The translations under genes and the position numbers were made by a program. Below the pieces are notes generated by a model. It did no database searches. It saw nothing but the letters and a program-made list of their open reading frames with translations, and was not told where the DNA came from. From Craspedostauros australis (Eukaryota > Bacillariophyta > Bacillariophyceae > Mastogloiales > Achnanthaceae): 64,000 nt of DNA. Of the stretch, positions 10,540 to 20,705 are shown one piece after another. The first letter of the stretch is position 1, and each line of letters starts with the position of its first letter. Location of the stretch: the NCBI GenBank assembly GCA_026770025.1, contig JAMXDE010000004.1:2777501-2841500 (forward strand). Reading direction: 5' to 3'.

Positions 10540-13500
10540 TTAATCCATAGTCGATCTCAATTGAATGATGTTCCCTTTGTGTCTATCGTAGATCTCCTTC
10601 TTTGTGTTCTTGGTGAAGCCGTCTGCGATGTTGTCCTCTGAGCGCACAAATTGAATTCGTGCCTCTCCGTTGTCTATCAGCTCCCGAGTGAAATGATGTC
10701 GTATATCGATGTGTCTCGTTCGCGCTGATGTCGACGGGTTGGAGGCAATGAAGATAGCCCCCACATTGTCCACGTATACATCCACTGGTTTGGTCATCGT
10801 CAACCCGATGTCCTCCATTAGCTGCGTGAGGAAGCGAATCTCTTTTCCTGCTTCTGACAGGGCGACGTATTCCGCCTCTGTCGAGCTGAGAGTTACACTT
10901 CGTTGTGCCTTCGATCTCCATACGATGGGCACCCCTTGCAGTAGGACGAGATGTCCTCCGACACTGATCCGGTTATCCTTGTCTCCCGCAAATTCGCTGT
11001 CTGCGTAGATCTCGATCTTCCATGCGTCGTTCTCCAGCGGGGTTGGTTGCATTCGTAGTCCGTAGTCCCTCGTGTCCGATACGAACTTCATTACTCGCAG
11101 CATCTCCTTGTATGCTGCAGCTGATGGTCCGTCCAGCACCTTGGTAAGTTCGCGCACCGCATTCGCAATGTCTGGTCGCGAGTGCTTCACCAAGTATAGT
11201 AGCATACCTACTCCGCTTCGGTATCTGCTGTGTCGGTTACTGTCCACTTTGGGTAGGTCGCTGTTTCTTTGGATACCCTGTCCTGGTGTTCCTGGAGTTC
11301 CGTATCGTTGTAGAGTCAGCACGTCATCCTTAAATGTATCCATGATGTTTTTGATGATGTGTGGTTGGTTCACCCAACAGTTCGACTGATCGTTGTTGAA
11401 GATGATCTTGCAGCTGAGGTAGTCTTCCAGGTCCTTCTCCACCTTGATTCCGAATTGCTCAGCTTTGATGTCGATGGTCAGTTGCTTCAATTCCTCCTTT
11501 TCTCCGATGCATAGGCAGTCGTCGACGTAGGTGCCTATCAGCAGTAGTCTCCCTTCCTGATTCCGAATCAGAAGGCATGGATCCACTTTGCTCTGTCGAA
11601 ATCCCAGCTTGAGTAGAATGTCGACCAGCTTTTTGTTCCATTGTCTGGCGCTCTGCACTAATCCGTAGATGGTCTTCTTGAGCAGCAAGCATTCGTCGGC
11701 CTCATGCCTCATCCCCTTTGGGCATTGCATGTAGATCTCTTCGTCGAGTTCTCCATGCAAGAATGCTGTCTCGAAGTCTATGATCATACTATCCATGTGC
11801 AGCAGCATCTTCATAGTGAGCATGATGCGGTAGGTTGCATCATGAATCACTGGTGCGTGGTGTGCTGAGAAGTCCACTCCTGCTATCTGTGAGTAGCCGC
11901 AGGCGACGAGTCTGGCCCGGAAGACTCCGTTCCTCTTCTCCTTGAATACCCATTTGGTCTTCACGCATCGTCGATCTCTCGGCATTTGGTTCCTCTTGAT
12001 CTTCTCCCATACTCCTCTTCTGGTCATATCGTTGAACTCCTTATTGATGGCCTCTCTCCACTTCTTCCTCTTCTCGGGATCTGCATGGTCCCAGCATTCT
12101 TCGAAGGTGGTAGGGTCTAGCATCATAGCTACGCTTGCTTGCTCGGGTCTGACTCGATCATTCGTCACTTGGCTTGCAGCGATGAAGTCATCCAATCTCA
12201 TCTTTCCGTGAGTGGTGTCTACCATCATCCCTGCGACGTCTCTGTTGAACATCGATCCGTCTGTATGGAAGCTCGGCCCCTCTGTCGCCGCTGTTTCGGC
12301 TTCCTTCTCTTGGGCAGTCTCTTGCTTCTCCTCGTCAGATTCCGAGGTCTCACTGGATCCGTAGTCTCTGTCCTCCTTAGGAACGGGCGAATTGTTATAC
12401 CCTGCGAGATCTCTGACCATTCTTGGTACGTACGCAACAGGTGTTGCGACTGGAGTCGAGGGCGGTTCTTTCTCTACCGTTCTTTCCTCACTCCTTCCAT
12501 CCTCGTCCCTTCCGGATTCATCGCCGATGTCTTCGTCTGGTTCCTGATCCTCCTGGACGAGTAGCAGGTCGTCCTGCTCTAGCGCAGCACTTTCTGAATC
12601 TCCTTGTTCTCTGATTCTGCTGCGCTGCTCATCGTCATCGGACTCTATATCATTCATGCTATCCGATTGACGAAGCCAAGTTACGCCTCTCTCTGGAGAC
12701 GAGTCTCTTGATGAGGAATCGTCGTCTGTGTTCATCACTCTGGATCTGTTGGCATCCTTGATACCCTTGAACTCTCCATACGACTTATTCAACCATGTCA
12801 CGTCCCGAGTCATAAGGATTCTCGAGGTGGCAAGGTTCATCATGCGGTACACTCCTTTCGCGTGCGACTCTCCGTATCCCACGAACATGGCAGGTTTGGA
12901 GCGGTCGTCTAGTTTGGCCTTGATAGCCTGTCCACCGATGTGTACCATCCCCATTTCGCCGAACACACGCAGGTCATTTGCATACTTCGGGATTTTTCCG
13001 TTTAACAGTATACATGCTGGTTCCCTTGACTTCGTGCCAATGATGTTCTCCAGCTGCGTCGCCGTGTGAGCAGCCTCTGCCCACAGTTTGCCTCGCGTTG
13101 ATTTTGGTAGATGGGTCTGGTTCAGCATGGCGCGTACTTTGCCGTAGAGTGTCGCGAATTTCCTTTCGACGCGACCATTCTGTTGCGGCGTCGATGCCGC
13201 AGTGTACTCGAAGGTTGGGGCGAATCCCTTGTTAAGTAAGAGTTTCTCTGCAGAACGATTCTCTCCTGCGTTGTCGCATCTGACATTTTGAACCGTTACT
13301 CGCTGATTCGCTTCGAGCCATTGGAACAACAAAAGCATCTTCGACCCCACGTCGCTTTTCTCTGTGATGAAGTAACTCCAGCAGTAGTCACTGTAATCGT
13401 CGATCACAAGAAGCCAGTATTTGCCCTTTCCCAGGCTGTGTGTCTGAACACTTGATGTGTCCATGAACAATCGATCCCCGACTCCTTTCGCTCGTTGTTG

Positions 13501-16191
13501 AGTCGCTTTCGACATCGGTCTCTGTCGCGATTTCCCAATCGCGCAGTCAACACACACGTTCAGTTTTCCTGTCACGTTCCAGCCGTACCTCCCTGCTGTT
13601 CGAGAGATGGTGTACGCGTCAACGTGACCTAACTTTTTATGAATTGTGTTGATGTCGACTGGTGCATCGGTCGACACGCCAACATGAGCTTGGTCGTCGG
13701 CCTTGGCGTTGCTCACCATGTTCACTCCGCACACGAAACCGCTCTGCGTTGCCATGATGCGGTCGAAGCTGATGCGCACGCTGCCTTTCTTCAGGCTGAT
13801 CACGATGCCGCGGTTGCTAATGTCGAAACCATTCTCGAGAGCTTTATTGATGCTCAGTAGGTTCACCCACAGCTTCGGCACGTACTTCACTGACTTGAGC
13901 ACAACGATGGATGTCTTTCCATTCTTCTGCATGACGGTCATGCGCTTGTCCCCGACCTTGGTTGCCTTGAGGAAGCGCCCGCTTCCGATCTTCACGTCCT
14001 GATCGGAGACACGAATGTTGGTCATTCCTTCGTCGCTGTTGGTGAGGTGGCATGATGCGCCCGAATCCCCCAACCAGGTGTTGGTCTCGTAGCTGTCCGG
14101 TGCGATGGAAGAGCGTCTTGCGCTCACATGGTCCGTGTTGCCGACCACCATGGCTACCTCGTGCTGGTCTGTGCGTTCAGAGTAGATTGGTAGCACCCAG
14201 TGCTCCGGCTTTGGGCTTCTGACCCCGCTGTCGCTTTGGTGATGGGTCCAACGAATGGAGTTCGCGGCATGGAGGGTCATGCATGAAATCAGATCGCTGG
14301 GGAAGGGTTGGAAGTAACGAGATTCCAAGCTGTTGTTGATGTTGCACGGGTTGCGACACACACCCAATGTGGTGATCATCCCGATCTCGTGTAGCTTGAA
14401 GTACACCGTGCGCGGCTCGATCTGTAGCTCGCGGTCCTGAGTGTGGGTGGCTACAGCGTCGTAGCACAATAGGGCGAGTTCGTTTCGCACCTCATTGGCT
14501 CGGAGCACGTTGCTCAACGATGCTCGCACAGCGTCGCGGAGTGAGCCAGCTCTTTCCAGTCTGGTGCGTCGTTCTGCGCGCTCTTCATCGTTGGTTGGCA
14601 CATGGCCACTCGGCTCATTGTGGAGCTGGATGAAGAAGGGAACTTGGGGACATTCTACGCACCATGCGTAGAGCGGTCCTCGCTTGAGGCACAGAGGGCA
14701 CCAAGCCGTGTTGGTGGTAAGCCCTGTCGAGTTCCCGATCATGCGGTCCACACGAGAGAGCTCTGGGGCGAAGTTGAAGATAGGGCGACGTGCCGCTTCT
14801 CCTCGGTTGGCATCGCCCATGTCGTCATCCACGTCCTCGGTGTCGGTGGCCCCTTCGTTGGTGAGGCTTGCGTCGTAGTAGGACTCCTGTCCTTGGTTGG
14901 AGTTGCTCATCTTGTTGTTGACGTTGTGTGGTCTCAAAGAAAGAATGGGAGATGTGTCAGTCTGTTCGATGATGGCTGCAAAGGCGACGTCCTCCATTAC
15001 CTTGGAGTCAGCTTGGTAGTTGCTGTCGTTGTCGCGTGTTTTCGCTTCGCCTGTGTTCACAGACAAGTTGGTCACATTTTCCAATTCGTTCGTGTTTCCC
15101 GAGGTGGGCACACAAATTAATTCGTCTGTCATCACAAGAGCTACGTCGTTATTTCCCTCCATTCCATCAGTTGCCACATTAGCCGAGTCTGCCTCTTTCA
15201 TGGCTGCCTTCAGCTTGAAGCACTGTAGGATCTTGTGTCCCTTCTTACCGCAGTACTTACACTCCCCATTGAACTTGGGTTTGCTGTTGTTGTCTCCTTG
15301 ACCACTCTTCTTGTTCTTGCCGTTGCCTTTCTTGGGGGCGGAGCGGCAGTCTGCCTTCTTGTGGCCGTAGGCGCCACAGTTGCGGCAGTGACCTTTGAAG
15401 CCTCCTACTGCAGCAAATGCAGTCTCTTCCCTGTTACTGTTGCTCTCACGCCTGTTGCCGCCGAGCTTGAGGTGTCGGCCGTCGTAGGTGGCACTGACAG
15501 CCTCGCGGATGTCTTCAAGGGTCATGGTGTCCTCCATACCGTCGAACTTGAGCTCCAAGAGCTTGACGTCCGTCTCGTATTCCCTTCCGAGGGCGTTGAG
15601 TACGAGCATGTGGTACTGTTGCATATCCATCTTGATGCCAGTACTACCGAGGCGATTACGCAGCACTTCCATCTCGGTCAGGAACGTGTCTGGGTGCTCA
15701 CCTTTCTTCAACCGCATCCCGTTGAGTTGAGCCAACAACTTTGCCTTGACAGGCGCAGTACGCTGCTCGTAGATGCGTTCAAGGGCCTTCCACGCCTTGC
15801 GTGGGTCTCCACTCTCAGTGGGTCCACCCTTGGTTCCCACCACAGCCATGAAGGCGACATCGCCTTCCGTAGTTTCATGGTTGATCGCCATGGTCAGTTC
15901 TTCAAACGCGCACTTAGCCAGCCCATTCTTGTATACCTCCTTCTCCTCAGCAGTCATCGAGGCTATCTTCTTCGCGATAGACTCACCCTCTTCGATCTTC
16001 ACATCGGAGATGAGGGCGCTGGGGCCGAAGGGAGCTGGCTTCACCTCCACCTTGTCTAGATCCATGAGATACAAGTCCTCGAGACCCTTGCTTGCGGCGC
16101 GAGCTAGGAACTTGATGCTCCAACCCGTCCAGCTGGATCGCTTGCCGTCGAAGATGACAACGCGGTCGCTCTTGCGAAGATAGGAACTCAT
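10540..16191 (-). CDS. Copia Gag-Pol polyprotein
   Basis: This is a single open frame. I chose the ATG at 16191 (MSSYLRKSDRVV); an in-frame start also exists at 16254, giving 1904 residues. Numbered from the longer start, the gag domain is followed by two CCHC zinc knuckles near 290-303 (CRNCGAYGHKKADC) and 332-345 (CKYCGKKGHKILQC). Next come the aspartic protease motif DSGASCH, a GAG-pre-integrase segment with KLGHVD, the integrase core (LFMDTSS, LLVIDDYSD), reverse transcriptase with TYVDDCLCIG, and RNase H with SLSSTEAEYVAL-type sequence. It is longer than most copia polyproteins, mainly through a spacer between the knuckles and the protease and another between integrase and reverse transcriptase. 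The product would package and copy the element RNA and integrate the cDNA. Confidence 0.93.
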   Translation of the reverse strand: MSSYLRKSDRVVIFDGKRSSWTGWSIKFLARAASKGLEDLYLMDLDKVEVKPAPFGPSALISDVKIEEGESIAKKIASMTAEEKEVYKNGLAKCAFEELTMAINHETTEGDVAFMAVVGTKGGPTESGDPRKAWKALERIYEQRTAPVKAKLLAQLNGMRLKKGEHPDTFLTEMEVLRNRLGSTGIKMDMQQYHMLVLNALGREYETDVKLLELKFDGMEDTMTLEDIREAVSATYDGRHLKLGGNRRESNSNREETAFAAVGGFKGHCRNCGAYGHKKADCRSAPKKGNGKNKKSGQGDNNSKPKFNGECKYCGKKGHKILQCFKLKAAMKEADSANVATDGMEGNNDVALVMTDELICVPTSGNTNELENVTNLSVNTGEAKTRDNDSNYQADSKVMEDVAFAAIIEQTDTSPILSLRPHNVNNKMSNSNQGQESYYDASLTNEGATDTEDVDDDMGDANRGEAARRPIFNFAPELSRVDRMIGNSTGLTTNTAWCPLCLKRGPLYAWCVECPQVPFFIQLHNEPSGHVPTNDEERAERRTRLERAGSLRDAVRASLSNVLRANEVRNELALLCYDAVATHTQDRELQIEPRTVYFKLHEIGMITTLGVCRNPCNINNSLESRYFQPFPSDLISCMTLHAANSIRWTHHQSDSGVRSPKPEHWVLPIYSERTDQHEVAMVVGNTDHVSARRSSIAPDSYETNTWLGDSGASCHLTNSDEGMTNIRVSDQDVKIGSGRFLKATKVGDKRMTVMQKNGKTSIVVLKSVKYVPKLWVNLLSINKALENGFDISNRGIVISLKKGSVRISFDRIMATQSGFVCGVNMVSNAKADDQAHVGVSTDAPVDINTIHKKLGHVDAYTISRTAGRYGWNVTGKLNVCVDCAIGKSRQRPMSKATQQRAKGVGDRLFMDTSSVQTHSLGKGKYWLLVIDDYSDYCWSYFITEKSDVGSKMLLLFQWLEANQRVTVQNVRCDNAGENRSAEKLLLNKGFAPTFEYTAASTPQQNGRVERKFATLYGKVRAMLNQTHLPKSTRGKLWAEAAHTATQLENIIGTKSREPACILLNGKIPKYANDLRVFGEMGMVHIGGQAIKAKLDDRSKPAMFVGYGESHAKGVYRMMNLATSRILMTRDVTWLNKSYGEFKGIKDANRSRVMNTDDDSSSRDSSPERGVTWLRQSDSMNDIESDDDEQRSRIREQGDSESAALEQDDLLLVQEDQEPDEDIGDESGRDEDGRSEERTVEKEPPSTPVATPVAYVPRMVRDLAGYNNSPVPKEDRDYGSSETSESDEEKQETAQEKEAETAATEGPSFHTDGSMFNRDVAGMMVDTTHGKMRLDDFIAASQVTNDRVRPEQASVAMMLDPTTFEECWDHADPEKRKKWREAINKEFNDMTRRGVWEKIKRNQMPRDRRCVKTKWVFKEKRNGVFRARLVACGYSQIAGVDFSAHHAPVIHDATYRIMLTMKMLLHMDSMIIDFETAFLHGELDEEIYMQCPKGMRHEADECLLLKKTIYGLVQSARQWNKKLVDILLKLGFRQSKVDPCLLIRNQEGRLLLIGTYVDDCLCIGEKEELKQLTIDIKAEQFGIKVEKDLEDYLSCKIIFNNDQSNCWVNQPHIIKNIMDTFKDDVLTLQRYGTPGTPGQGIQRNSDLPKVDSNRHSRYRSGVGMLLYLVKHSRPDIANAVRELTKVLDGPSAAAYKEMLRVMKFVSDTRDYGLRMQPTPLENDAWKIEIYADSEFAGDKDNRISVGGHLVLLQGVPIVWRSKAQRSVTLSSTEAEYVALSEAGKEIRFLTQLMEDIGLTMTKPVDVYVDNVGAIFIASNPSTSARTRHIDIRHHFTRELIDNGEARIQFVRSEDNIADGFTKNTKKEIYDRHKGNIIQLRSTMD

Positions 16192-16272
16192 GGTGACTTG
16201 GTGGTGGTGGTGTTTGTTGCTGTGTTGGTGGGTGATGGAAACGTTGGATTTCAATCGTAACGTTTCGAAACG

Positions 16273-17050
16273 TGTTGGAAATCCGAGGTTATAGTAGTAG
16301 ACTAATCTGTTATCAGTCTGTACCGTTTTAGAACTGTGAGCACAACATGCTCATCTCCTTTCGATTCCAGTTTCACAACAAGCATGATCTGCAGTAGCCA
16401 CTCGAGGTCTCACCCTTTAGCTTGGCTTCTTTCGTCTGCATCTTCATCTTGCTTTCATCGTGGTTCATCGCTTGTTTAGCTGAGAGTTGGAGAGTACCTA
16501 CATTCGTCAAGTTCATACTCGTAGACCTGTAGGTACCTCTCCTTCGGTATCCTGTCACTTCACTGGTCCCACTTCATTTCAGTTCCTCCCTCCGGTCATC
16601 TCGATGGTTGCCTTTGGATGCTTGGAACTTATTGTCATCTGGATCGTGGTCTTGGGTGAATAGGGATCGCCTCTGTTTCGCTTTCTCACATTAGGTTCTC
16701 AGGGACGCGTCGACTTGTTCAGATATATTGGTTGTCGCGCTCATTCGATTCATTAAGGGCTGGTGTGTTGCCCTCGTCATAGATCTCTCGGTTCCCGACC
16801 GTTATTGGGACATGGCCGAGTAGGCCACTGGATGAGGGTGCTTGGATGTCGCATAAGACAGGTAAGGCCATTGGGCTGTCCGAGTGCAACTGGTCGATTG
16901 CTGGGTTGCGGTTTGTCTGGGAGATGCTATTGGGGGTTGCGGCAATCATGGGTATCTTTGCACTTAATACCATTCCTGTTCCAGTCAGTCCTCATGGGAG
17001 CTGCGGTAGAATAGGGTATCTTTGCAAAGTCGTACCCCCGATTCCTGACA
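16273..17050 (-). repeat. Copia 5' LTR (relative to element transcription)
   Basis: This 778-base repeat pairs with 9666-10443. In coding sense it begins TGTCAGGAATCGGGGG. The bases that follow it in coding sense (CGTTTCGAAACG) are a palindrome and show no TGG-type site complementary to a tRNA 3' end. Reverse transcription may therefore be primed by an internal tRNA fragment, as known for Drosophila copia; this is inference. Confidence 0.93.
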
Positions 17051-17214
17051 GACTTGAGCTCGACGACGAACTTGATATGGTCGATGAAAGACTTCTCCTT
17101 TATGGATTGGTGGATGATTTCATGCTCAGTGGTGATGACGTTGGTGATGCTGGCTTCGATATCATCGGCAGCAATGGCAGGGTTGATGTTGGAGGGTGGC
17201 GATGGGATACTCAT
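17051..17214 (-). pseudogene. Displaced 5' coding piece of ligase copy B
   Basis: The ATG at 17214-17212 begins MSIPSPPSNINPAI. About 55 codons later the frame meets the retrotransposon LTR. The sequence matches the first 55 codons of copy A with very few changes. It carries the original start codon and lies 7.4 kb from the rest of the gene. The base pair context otherwise looks normal, so the only visible lesion in copy B is the insertion. Confidence 0.85.
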
Positions 17215-17497
17215 GTTGGGATATGCTGTTGATGCGAAGGAGCGTTAGCAGATGTGATGCGGGTGTTGCGGTTGCTTTGATCTTGCTGCATTGCTTGATT
17301 TGTGAAGCTGTTCGCCCTCGGACTGAAATTGCGAGCAGTTGGGAAGGCGAAAGCTCGTGCGGTAAGCATCGTTGTGCAGAGCAATCTGTTCCTTACGGCG
17401 CATCTCGCTGAGCCACTGGCCACTTCTTCAGCGAGTCGGCGCACTCCCACTTCAGGTTTCTGTCAACCGGTGAGTTCCTTCGTTGATTGTTCCATCA
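17215..17497. promoter_or_regulatory. Original upstream region of ligase copy B
   Basis: This block matches 589-868 upstream of copy A and probably holds the native promoter. In the present arrangement it can drive only the displaced 5' piece and then the retrotransposon, which lies in the same sense. No specific promoter motif was recognised. Confidence 0.5.
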
Positions 17498-17500
17498 GGA

Positions 17501-17607
17501 GATTCACGAGAGAATTCACCAACAAGCAAGACACGGAAAAAGTCGAAAGTGGGATTCACGAGAGAATTCACCAACAAGCAAGACACAGGAAAAACGTCGA
17601 AAGTGGG
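17501..17607 (+). repeat. Two-copy tandem repeat, 52-55 bp unit
   Basis: The unit starts GATTCACGAGAGAATTCACC and recurs at 17553 with a few added bases near its end (GGAAAAACGTCGAAAGTGGG against GGAAAAAGTCGAAAGTGGG). It is absent upstream of copy A, so it arose after the gene duplication or was lost there. Confidence 0.85.
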
Positions 17608-17773
17608 TCTGGACGACGTACAGACTGCTCCCAACAGACATGTTCGGTTTGTCGCATCTGTGGGCTCCATCGAGTCAAGCACTTGACGACAGAAGGTGGT
17701 TAATAGAACGTTAAACGGACGGTATATGCGGTAACGTTGAATTTAATACTTTCATTGAAATGGTATTACTTTC

Positions 17774-19580
17774 GAGCAAATTCACTAACCAGGTCGTTTT
17801 TGAGGCCAAAGTTCACTAACCAGGTCGTTTTGGTGCCTGGCACGATGATTGGATCAATGAAATGGCCGGCGTATCACTGCGACAGACTCGAAAATAATAA
17901 CTTAGCCACGAAGTCGACACATCAACCATTTCCCTGTTGGACAGCGTAGAGTACTCTAGTTCATGATGTTGTTGATGAATGCTGTTGAGCAGAGGTCGGA
18001 CCTGCTATATTGCATACTGACATCAGCCATTGGCATGTCCCTACCTTGGAACATTCTACATCCAACTGGAAGAAGATTCAGATCACATGTAGTCAGTTCC
18101 TGTGATACCATTCGGTCGCAGTGTGTATTGTGTTGGTTATATGTGCATGCAAAAGGTCAAGCATACTTGATTCTATTAACCGCATCACTCCAAGCACACT
18201 CCAAAGGGTACGGCCACGAAGTTTGAGGCCTCTAATCCGTCTGGAAGGTACTCATATCGATGGATCTGGATATCATGCGATCCTGTGTGTGGCAGTACTG
18301 TGAGCTACGCATCAAACTGTACAGTAACTCGACCATTTGTGCATGTAAAATGTCAATTGCGATCCAATCCAACACTACCACCACTCCAAGCACACTCCAA
18401 AGGGTACGGATATGGAATTTGAAGTCTAGACTCGGGTTGCAAAGGATCGAAATCTACGGATGCAGATATCGAATGGAAATGACTGGCGTCGTTACATAGG
18501 GCTCATCTGCGCGCATGCCAATACCCCTTTCTGATGGATCCAAGACCTCAAACTCCATAGCCGTACCCTTGGAGTGTGCTTGGAGTGGTGGTAGTGTTGG
18601 ATTGGATCGCAATTGACATTTTACATGCACAAATGGTCGAGTTACTGTACAGTTTGATGCGTAGCTCACAGTACCACCCCCACAGCATCACATGACATCC
18701 TGATCCGTAGATTTCGATTCTTTCCACATGGATCTATCACTTTGACCTCTATATCCGTAACCTTTGCAGGAGGCTCGGAGTCATCGAAGCGTTGGATTGG
18801 AATATGATTGACATTTTGTCTGCACACATGCTCAGAACGCTGTACAGCGCGATGAGTACCATTCCGTACTGCTTGGTATCAGCATCCGTAGAATTGGATC
18901 CCTTCTAAACGGATCTAGGACTTCAAACTCGATGACCGTACTCTTTGGAGTGCGCTTGGAGTTGTCCAGTTGATTGGATCTCTGAAAACGGCCTGTGCAA
19001 TACATCGATATGCATAATACTGCACAAGGCAATGCATACTGTGCAGTTTTGTCCGACGCAGTACTGCGTGGTATCAGCATCCATAGATTTCGATAACTTC
19101 CAGATGGCTCTAACACTGCAGGCTCCATGGCCGTACTCTTGGGAGTGTGCTTGGAGTGGTGCGGTTGGTATCATCAAATATGCTTGACCTTTTGTATGCA
19201 CAGTACACACAGTGACTGAACGGTATTGCAGGATTGGACTACATGTAATCTGAAACTCCTCGCAGTTGGGTCTGGACCATCCCAAAGTGGGTACATGCCA
19301 ATGGCTGATGTCAGTATGCAATATAATTGGTTTAACCCTCTACTCGCATTCCACAGAACAGGATTCATCAACATCATCATCGACTTGTCTCGTCTACTCT
19401 ACTCTACTCGACTCTACTGGGAAACGGTTGACATGTGTATTTCGCGGCTAAATTAATATTTTCGTCGTTGTCGCAAGGACGCGCCTGTCAACAGTCCGGC
19501 CATTGTGATTGGTCAGACACCAAAACGACCTGGTTAGTGAACTTTAGCCTCAAAAAACGACCTGGTTAGTGAATTTGCTC
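17774..19580. mobile_element. 1.8 kb foldback element with long inverted arms
   Basis: The ends are about 70-base inverted repeats starting GAGCAAATTCACTAACCAGG (17774 inward, 19580 inward). Each contains the motif CACTAACCAGGTCGTTTT twice. The inverted similarity continues inward through most of the element, for example TTGCATACTGACATCAGCCA at about 18010 and its complement near 19305. Within the arms, units of about 190-200 bases carrying CCAAGCACACTCCAAAGG repeat on the left (18190, 18386) and as complements on the right (18561, 18936, 19131). No transposase frame is present, so it is non-autonomous. No clear target duplication is visible. The match to copy A resumes exactly at 19581, which supports the right boundary. 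Confidence 0.8.
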
Positions 19581-20088
19581 ATAATAGTTCCGTCGGAGTG
19601 CCATTACGGTAGCTCCATTGTAAAATAGAATGGTTCCATTGTGGTTCCATTACAATAGATTCATTGGAGTTCCATTGTAATAGTTCCATTGATCGATCGC
19701 ACAAGGACGGTGGCGTCGCGCCATTCGAGCATTTTGAATGGTCATGTTTTCAGCGGCCGTGAGAGCTCGCGGCACCCACCACCAGAGCAAGGAAGAATTG
19801 CCTGCCCGCAGCTCGTGTTTGTACGAGTCGAGGGGAATGCTCGTTGGGAGCACGCGTGAGCACACACAGACCCATCCGCATGCACAATGCACGGAATGAG
19901 TCAAGCATGTATTTCTTGAACTCTATCATCTTTTCTCCGTCCTGGTCTGGGTGCGTGATTGCCACTGCAGACGGTGCTTCTTCTCTGGTCATCACACGAT
20001 GTTCCTGTCTGGTACTGGGCGAGTGGAACAGTGGCCGGCATGGACGTACGTGTATGGTATGCAGTCATGCACAAAATCAATCACAAAG
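19581..20088. repeat. Duplicated upstream block (copy B), matches 1122-1668
   Basis: This is the counterpart of 1122-1668, with the same short ATAGTTCCATTG repeats at its start and a few small deletions relative to copy A. It is the outer part of the segmental duplication that includes both ligase genes. There is no coding sequence of note. Confidence 0.75.
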
Positions 20089-20705
20089 GGTGTTTGTCCC
20101 AGGGCACCCGACGCGTTGATTTCCGCCAGTCAAGTGCGAAGTCGCTTTGGTGCTTGTGCCTGGTGAGAAATTCACCACAGCTTTTTTGCCACAAACCTTC
20201 GCCTCTGGAGACCTCTACGACTGTCTGCGTTTGCGCCATGTCGCGTGATGTGATACAGCAGACATCTGCAAATGTTCATCTGCCCAACAGAGCACAAGGT
20301 CACCACTAGAGGGACGCGTACAAGCACGGCTGCGCGATGGCAAGCGTTTCTCATCCATTGTTAGATTCCATTGTGTAAAATTCTGTTCTATTCTATTTTC
20401 GCAGCGGCCAAGCACGCGGTTTTGCTTCAAGAGTGTCATTCATGCACATAAACCTGCTCGTTTGGGTGCAACATTCTGGAGCGTGCTTGGGCTGTGGTCG
20501 AGGACATCGTTTGTCGCCATCTACTCGCGTTGCAATGTGATGGAATTGTATGGTGGCGTTCGTCTCGTCCTCCCACGCGACGAGACACACGCGGCTTTCT
20601 ATTTCTTGAATTGTATTGTGCAATAGTATGCGGATATGAAATTTGGGACGCCGTTGCTCGAGGCATTCCAAAAGCGGGTGAATATGTGATCCATCACGCC
20701 GTTCA
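20089..20705. other. Intergenic, nothing recognised
   Basis: This is about 600 bases of unique sequence between the end of the duplicated block and the stop codon of the small acidic protein gene. Open frames here are short and unconvincing. Confidence 0.4.

Larger units (their letters stand above)
9666..17050 (-). mobile_element. Ty1/copia LTR retrotransposon, apparently whole and young
   Basis: The element is 7385 bases long, with two 778-base LTRs, one long open polyprotein frame and a target duplication. I saw only one base difference between the LTRs, so it inserted very recently. Domain order (gag, zinc knuckles, protease, integrase, reverse transcriptase, RNase H) is that of Ty1/copia; the host suggests the diatom CoDi groups, which I cannot resolve further. 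It sits in codon ~55 of ligase copy B in the same orientation as that gene, so its 3' LTR abuts the remaining ligase frame. Confidence 0.95.

Noticed and set aside
15235-16059. 274-codon plus-strand frame
   Set aside because: It lies antisense to the copia gag region and mirrors its codon structure; no domain of its own.
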